Below are positions 6,001 to 7,482 of a DNA stretch of 7,482 nucleotides, piece by piece. Below the pieces are notes generated by a model. That model did not search any database and was not told where the DNA came from. It saw only the letters and a list, made by a program, of their open reading frames with translations. Within the stretch, counting starts at the first letter, position 1. Each line of letters starts with the position of its first letter. This DNA is from Gammaproteobacteria bacterium. Its GTDB lineage: Bacteria > Pseudomonadota > Gammaproteobacteria > DSM-16500. The stretch spans positions 1-7,482 of the forward strand of contig VFKI01000054.1 in NCBI GenBank assembly GCA_009885665.1, written 5' to 3'. The position numbers and the translations under genes were made by a program.

Positions 6001-7482
6001 CCAATTCTTCTCTTAGCACGGTTGGGTTATTTGGCTATGTGAATTTCGCCGCTGGCAATACCATTCATGATCTCGGTTTAACTAATGTTAATGTAACAGG
6101 CGGCGCGAATACCGGCGGATTGATTGGATATGCCACGGCCGCGATAAACAGCATTGCGAATATTTACAATGTCTATGTCTCAGGATCTGTAAGTGGCTAC
6201 AATAACACCAACAACGTAGCCAACGGAACTGGCGGCCTCATCGGCTCGACCGGTGCCAACATTTATATCAACAGCAGTTATAATGTTGCAGCTGTTACTG
6301 GATATGGCGGAACAGCTGGCTCAGGAAATACCACAGGTGGATTAGTTGGCAGCGTGGGTAATAACAGCGGCATCGGTAATATTATCACTAACAGTTATTC
6401 AATTGGCGCGGTGAATGATTTCAATGGATTAGGCGCGGTCGGTGGGCTCATCGGAAAAATAAATAGCAACAGTCCAACGACCGTAAGTTACACCTATGCC
6501 TCAGGATTAGTTACCGGCGGCGCGGCTGGCCAAACGGGTGGGCTGATTGGCAGCACCAGTGGCTCAACAATCACTGTCAATGGAATGAATTTCTGGGATA
6601 CCCAAACTTCAGGCATTTCCAACACCGCACAAGGCTGCGGTAACATTGCCAATTGCTCAGACGTCTCAGGTTATACCACTGCTAACACCATGAACAACAC
6701 CGCCGCCTGGAGCACCAGTTTAGTCATTACGTTATTACCCACAGCGAAGTTACCCACTACGCCATGGATCTTTATTTCAGGCAGCACACGGCCTATATTG
6801 ACCATGGAATACAGCACGACCATCAGCAATGCACATCAATTGCAACTCATCGCCGCGGCTACAAATGCAAGCTATAGTTTAGCAAATAACATTGATTTCT
6901 CTGGAATCGGCTCTTCAGATATTTGGGGCAGCAATTTTAAGATTGGGCTCACTTCCGGTGCCGGTTTTGCACCGATTGGCACCACCGCCACGCCTTTCAG
7001 CGGCAACTTCAATGGCAATGGCAATGTCATCAGCAATCTTTATATCAACCAAGCCAGCGCCAGCAACCCAACTGGATTATTCGGCAAAGCCGATATCAAT
7101 GCCAATACGATACAAAATCTCGGGTTATTCAATGTCAATATCAACGGTGCCAGCGGTGTGACGGGCGCATTAGCGGGCAAACTCACTGCCTCACAAGGCT
7201 TTGGCAGCAGCAACGCCAATGTCAGCAATGTTTGGGTCAGCGGCAGCGTCAGCGATAGCCAAACAAATCCAAGTAATGGCGGTGTTGGTGGTTTAATTGG
7301 CGTGATCGATAGAAGTAATGATGCTAGCAATGTGCCATTGATCCAACAATCGTCAAGTAGCGCGAGTGTAACAGGTAAAAACAATAATGAAGGTGGCTTG
7401 ATTGGCTTATTAAACGGCGGAATCATTGTAAATAGTTATGCAACCAGCAGCGTAACGGATACCGGCACTGCCATCGCTCAAG
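1..7482 (+). CDS. Giant GLUG-repeat surface/secreted adhesin-like protein (internal fragment, both ends open)
   Basis: One frame (codons starting at position 3; bases 1-2 finish an earlier codon) is open over all 2493 codons. Neither start nor stop is visible, so the full protein is larger. Seen: dozens of GGLIG/GGLVG/GGFIG turns, each followed by a Ser/Thr/Asn-rich strand and a Y/F/W-x-S/T-G element such as SSFSG or NSYATG. This is the GLUG motif pattern. GLUG proteins are known as secreted or surface bacterial proteins, probably forming a right-handed beta-helix. Residues 1-49 are the tail of an earlier module; 50-362 and 407-489 are non-repetitive inserts; 510-1547 is module M1; 1548-1904 M2; 1905-2254 M3; 2255-2493 partial M4. 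The eight Cys residues I found all fall in four close pairs, which fits an exported protein. Adhesion is inferred from the family. No signal peptide, TPS domain, autotransporter barrel or sorting signal lies in the window, so the secretion route is unknown. Confidence is high for the frame and GLUG nature, low for the exact role. Confidence 0.93.
3..149 (+). repeat. Two GLUG repeats at the end of module M0 (partial)
   Basis: Residues 1-49 contain TGGLIGEIT and, about 30 residues on, CGGLIGKAD, separated by a strand with VDSSWSSGKVT. These are ordinary GLUG units and show that the gene extends upstream as a repeat protein. Between them lies a cysteine pair (residues 32 and 39, codons at 96 and 117). 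In the later modules the last GLUG unit is followed directly by an FW-x-x-x-TSG linker. Here the series breaks off right after GGLIGKADIT, where insert A begins. Confidence 0.8.
150..1088 (+). other. Insert A: Lys-rich, probably helical, non-repetitive domain of unknown function
   Basis: Residues about 50-362 contain no GLUG motif and look quite unlike the rest. I count 38 Lys in about 313 residues, against about 8 in the last 925 residues of the window. A hydrophobic stretch lies at residues 66-83 (PLIMAALGTLSLVLTVVTG region, starting at 195). A cationic segment with Lys every fourth residue follows at 105-138, then several helix-like stretches with Leu/Ile/Ala and Lys/Glu. The end is moderately hydrophobic (LEALNFLLGITDIIDG, from 996). 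Sampled 60-base lines have 15, 19 and 16 G+C (starting 361, 481, 781), against 35-36 in lines starting 3541 and 5101. Four of its five Arg codons are AGA/AGG; further downstream most are CGN. I recognise no family. Possibilities are a membrane-active or toxin-like cassette, a host-binding domain, or a sequence acquired by transfer. Boundaries are set by where alignment to other modules stops and are good to perhaps 10 residues. Confidence 0.6.
1089..1220 (+). other. Conserved module-end linker of M0 (FF..DTSG...CG...C..GVTGLT)
   Basis: Residues 363-406 read as the linker that ends other modules. FFNKDTSGLTNGCG matches FWNVTSSGIN...NGCG of M1 (from 4455) and FWDTQTSGIS...GCG of M3 (from 6591). 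LGVTGLTNQQFMDPASF matches TGITGLTSTQMMQTSSF of M1. The cysteine pair (residues 378 and 389) is kept, but the spacing between the cysteines is 11 rather than 6. Since this linker is recognisable between two unrelated stretches, inserts A and B must be separate interruptions of one ancestral module end. Confidence 0.65.
1221..1469 (+). other. Insert B: short domain ending in a hydrophobic hairpin-like segment
   Basis: Residues about 407-489 separate ...PASF from TGWNIATP. In M1 the equivalent residues are contiguous (SSFSGWSITELP). The first half is mixed and charged (EYNGEQEVGYVLSFLKIHQK, then a DAKITHVNDEYGF stretch). The second half, residues 452-482, is strongly hydrophobic: VLIAAYAADILLTVPV, a Pro-containing turn, then FGLTLLAILVPYLQYYY. 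It could be two short membrane-inserting helices or a buried helical hairpin. Such hydrophobicity is unusual in a polar beta-helix protein. No family is recognised. Confidence 0.55.
1530..2243 (+). repeat. Module M1 header (W..PG.TYP to first GLUG array unit)
   Basis: Residues 510-747. The opening WLMIPGYTYPMLAME is followed by ITNAHQLQLM (NAHQLQLM at 1626-1649), YTIASNITL, DVWG, a FVPIG at 1767-1781, FTGRLTGQ, GLFSQAD and NNVGAIVG. This is the same order as in M2-M4 (NAHQLQLM at 4707, 5778, 6828), but it is the most diverged copy. It has an internal insertion (1782-1928) and a poorer FNGxGYxIxNLYI segment (LTGQYDENSNTLYSISGMKI). It probably forms the capping or first coils of one beta-helical block. 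Confidence 0.75.
1782..1928 (+). other. Insert D: about 42 extra residues inside the M1 header
   Basis: Between PIG and FTG the M2 header has 7 residues (TSALNLS), M3 has about 6 and M4 about 5. M1 has 49 (residues 594-642). The extra segment is aromatic and beta-like (YTSLYTEYSTTIYWVFND, then VRIAPRVSFSLTAKSAP). It is short enough to be a long surface loop of the helix rather than an independent domain. Function unknown. Confidence 0.5.
2244..2378 (+). repeat. First 58-residue-type GLUG double repeat (R1, interrupted)
   Basis: TGGLIGLMSGGTLSDSSFSG (from 2241), then SVTGGPHLGGLVGEVTGTAT, matches both halves of the repeats that follow at 2769, 2943, 3138 and so on. After TLTGNKV the repeat is broken by insert C. 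The next repeat starts 525 bases after this one instead of about 174. Confidence 0.75.
2379..2765 (+). other. Insert C: non-GLUG segment between repeats R1 and R2
   Basis: Residues about 793-921 replace the short end of R1 and add roughly 117 residues. The segment is Thr/Ser/Pro/Val-rich and looks beta-stranded (SVFVLVQPVAGQIPTALYFV, then TPIITQFVISSPSSGQTQF). It contains IGLSNTQLQAATLNSG (2652-2699), which resembles the module linker ITGLTSTQMMQTSSFSG of M1. It may therefore hold the decayed remains of a module junction lost by deletion, or it may be an unrelated inserted domain. No family recognised. Confidence 0.5.
2769..4010 (+). repeat. Tandem array of seven 57-65-residue GLUG double repeats (R2-R8)
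   Basis: Copies start at 2769, 2943, 3138, 3318, 3492, 3666 and 3840; spacing is 174 bases for most, with 195 and 180 at the third and fourth. Each copy is two GLUG units. The first is about 27 residues (GGLIGxMSGGSxSYSSFSGS, then VTGGQYT). The second is about 31 residues (GGLIGxLSGTGTLTxNxVxN, then ATINGSTN plus two or three residues). R5 and R6 are the closest pair, with about 19 differences in 174 bases by hand count. The outer copies are more diverged, and R8 keeps only the frame of the motif. The array lengthens M1 far beyond M2 and M3. It is likely the product of recent in-frame duplication, and copy number may vary between strains. Confidence 0.9.
4011..4397 (+). repeat. Run of single GLUG units with 31-residue period
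   Basis: GG turns at 4011, 4104, 4197 and 4290 are exactly 93 bases apart; the next, at 4398, is 108 away. Units read NVGGFIG...FTGTVYGHT, NVGGFIG...YSGGNVYGT, NVGGLVG...YSYANVSNAG and TGGLVG...WASGIVKGS. Sequence similarity between units is low apart from the turn and the aromatic-x-G strand, so this part is older than the 58-residue array. It resembles the GLUG runs of M2 and M3. Confidence 0.85.
4398..4643 (+). other. Module M1 end: last GLUG unit and Cys-containing linker
   Basis: Residues 1466-1547. VGGLIGGYGNG is followed by LSGNFWNVTSSGINN, then KNGCGYQANCTGITGL (cysteines at residues 1507 and 1513, codons 4521 and 4539), STQMMQTSSFSGWSI and a Pro-containing spacer before the next W..PG anchor. 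The same FW...TSG...CG...NC order closes M3. The nearby Cys pair could form a disulfide that staples the exposed linker. Confidence 0.75.
4644..5714 (+). repeat. Module M2 (357 residues, GLUG module without Cys)
   Basis: Residues 1548-1904. Order: WYILPGQTYPLLASE, ISNAHQLQLM, YTLSNNIDL, DVWG, GFAPIG, FTGGLNGKGYTISNLYI, VGLFGQA, IQNVGLNNVNVTG, then GLUG units GALVG, GGVIG, GGLIG, GGLIG and GGFIG, closing with SFWDISTSG and TGLSGITTAQS. The linker has Ser/Thr/Gly where M0, M1 and M3 have a Cys pair. Its header and first GLUG units resemble M4 (GALVG/GALAG, SNVWVSG, then ...GGVIG/GGLIG) more than M3. It is likely one complete beta-helical block with its cap. Confidence 0.85.
5715..6764 (+). repeat. 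Module M3 (350 residues, GLUG module with Cys pair)
   Basis: Residues 1905-2254. Order: WFMFAGSTRPMLLSE, VTNAHQLQLM, YTLGNNIDL, DIWGG, GFVPVG, FTGSLNGQGYVINNLYI, VGLFGYV, LGLTNVNVTG, then GLUG units at GGLIGYA, GGLIGST, GGLVGSV, GGLIGKI and GGLIGST, closing with MNFWDTQTSG and QGCGNIANC (cysteines 2212 and 2218, codons 6636 and 6654). Between anchors its length is nearly that of M2 (1050 against 1071 bases), but DNA similarity is low outside the header, so the duplication is not recent. Confidence 0.85.
6765..7481 (+). repeat. Module M4 (partial, cut by window end)
   Basis: Residues 2255-2493. Order: WIFISGSTRPILTME, ISNAHQLQLI, YSLANNIDF, DIWG, GFAPIG, FSGNFNGNGNVISNLYI, TGLFGKAD, IQNLGLFNVNING, GALAGKL, VSNVWVSGSV, GGLIGVI, GGLIGLL and NSYATSSVTDTG. 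It matches M2 position for position (GALVGAL, ISNVWVSGNV, GGVIGQL, GGLIGLT, NSYATGMIVDTG). Going by M2, about 120 more residues of the module should lie downstream. Confidence 0.85.

Noticed and set aside
6892..7161. Plus-strand frame of 89 codons in another phase
   Set aside because: It overlaps module M4 out of frame. The M4 frame carries the conserved header, and this one has no motif.
7040..7426. Minus-strand open frame of 128 codons
   Set aside because: Antisense of module M4, with the same Pro/Leu-rich pattern as other antisense frames over GLUG repeats. The + strand frame is clearly coding here.

Overview
The whole window lies inside one very large protein-coding gene on the + strand. 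The frame whose codons start at positions 3, 6, 9... runs from the first to the last base without a stop: 2493 complete codons, with the start and stop both outside the window. There is no intergenic DNA, RNA gene, promoter or terminator. All other open frames are shadows of this one.

The product is a giant GLUG-motif protein, of the kind seen in bacterial surface or secreted adhesins with a right-handed beta-helix. It is rich in Gly, Ser, Asn and Thr and carries dozens of GGLIG/GGLVG turns. Four larger modules can be aligned. Each opens with W..(P/A/S)G.T.P.L..E, then NAHQLQLM, Y.L.NNID, D(V/I)WG, (A/V)P(I/V)G, F.G..NG.G..I.NLYI and GLFG. A run of GLUG repeats and an FW...TSG linker follow. 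The anchors start at 1530 (module M1), 4644 (M2), 5715 (M3) and 6765 (M4, cut by the window edge). M2 and M3 are about 350-357 residues long. M1 is about 1038 because it carries a large extra array of 58-residue double repeats (2244-4010) and then 31-residue repeats (4011-4397).

The first 1.5 kb is different. The tail of an earlier module (M0) is interrupted twice by non-repetitive sequence. Insert A (150-1088) is about 313 residues, Lys-rich, apparently helical and AT-rich. Insert B (1221-1469) is about 83 residues with a hydrophobic hairpin-like stretch. The normal module linker survives between them. Smaller inserts break the header of M1 (insert D, 1782-1928) and its first repeat (insert C, 2379-2765). 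These inserts match no family I recognise and are the most novel part of the window.

Organism: moderate base composition, a giant repetitive exported protein and paired cysteines fit a Gram-negative bacterium. A gammaproteobacterium with large two-partner-secretion or autotransporter-type adhesins is my best guess, but the secretion and anchoring domains are outside the window, so this is low confidence. A plausible overall picture is a long beta-helical stalk grown by duplication, with globular or membrane-active cassettes inserted at repeat boundaries near the 5' side.
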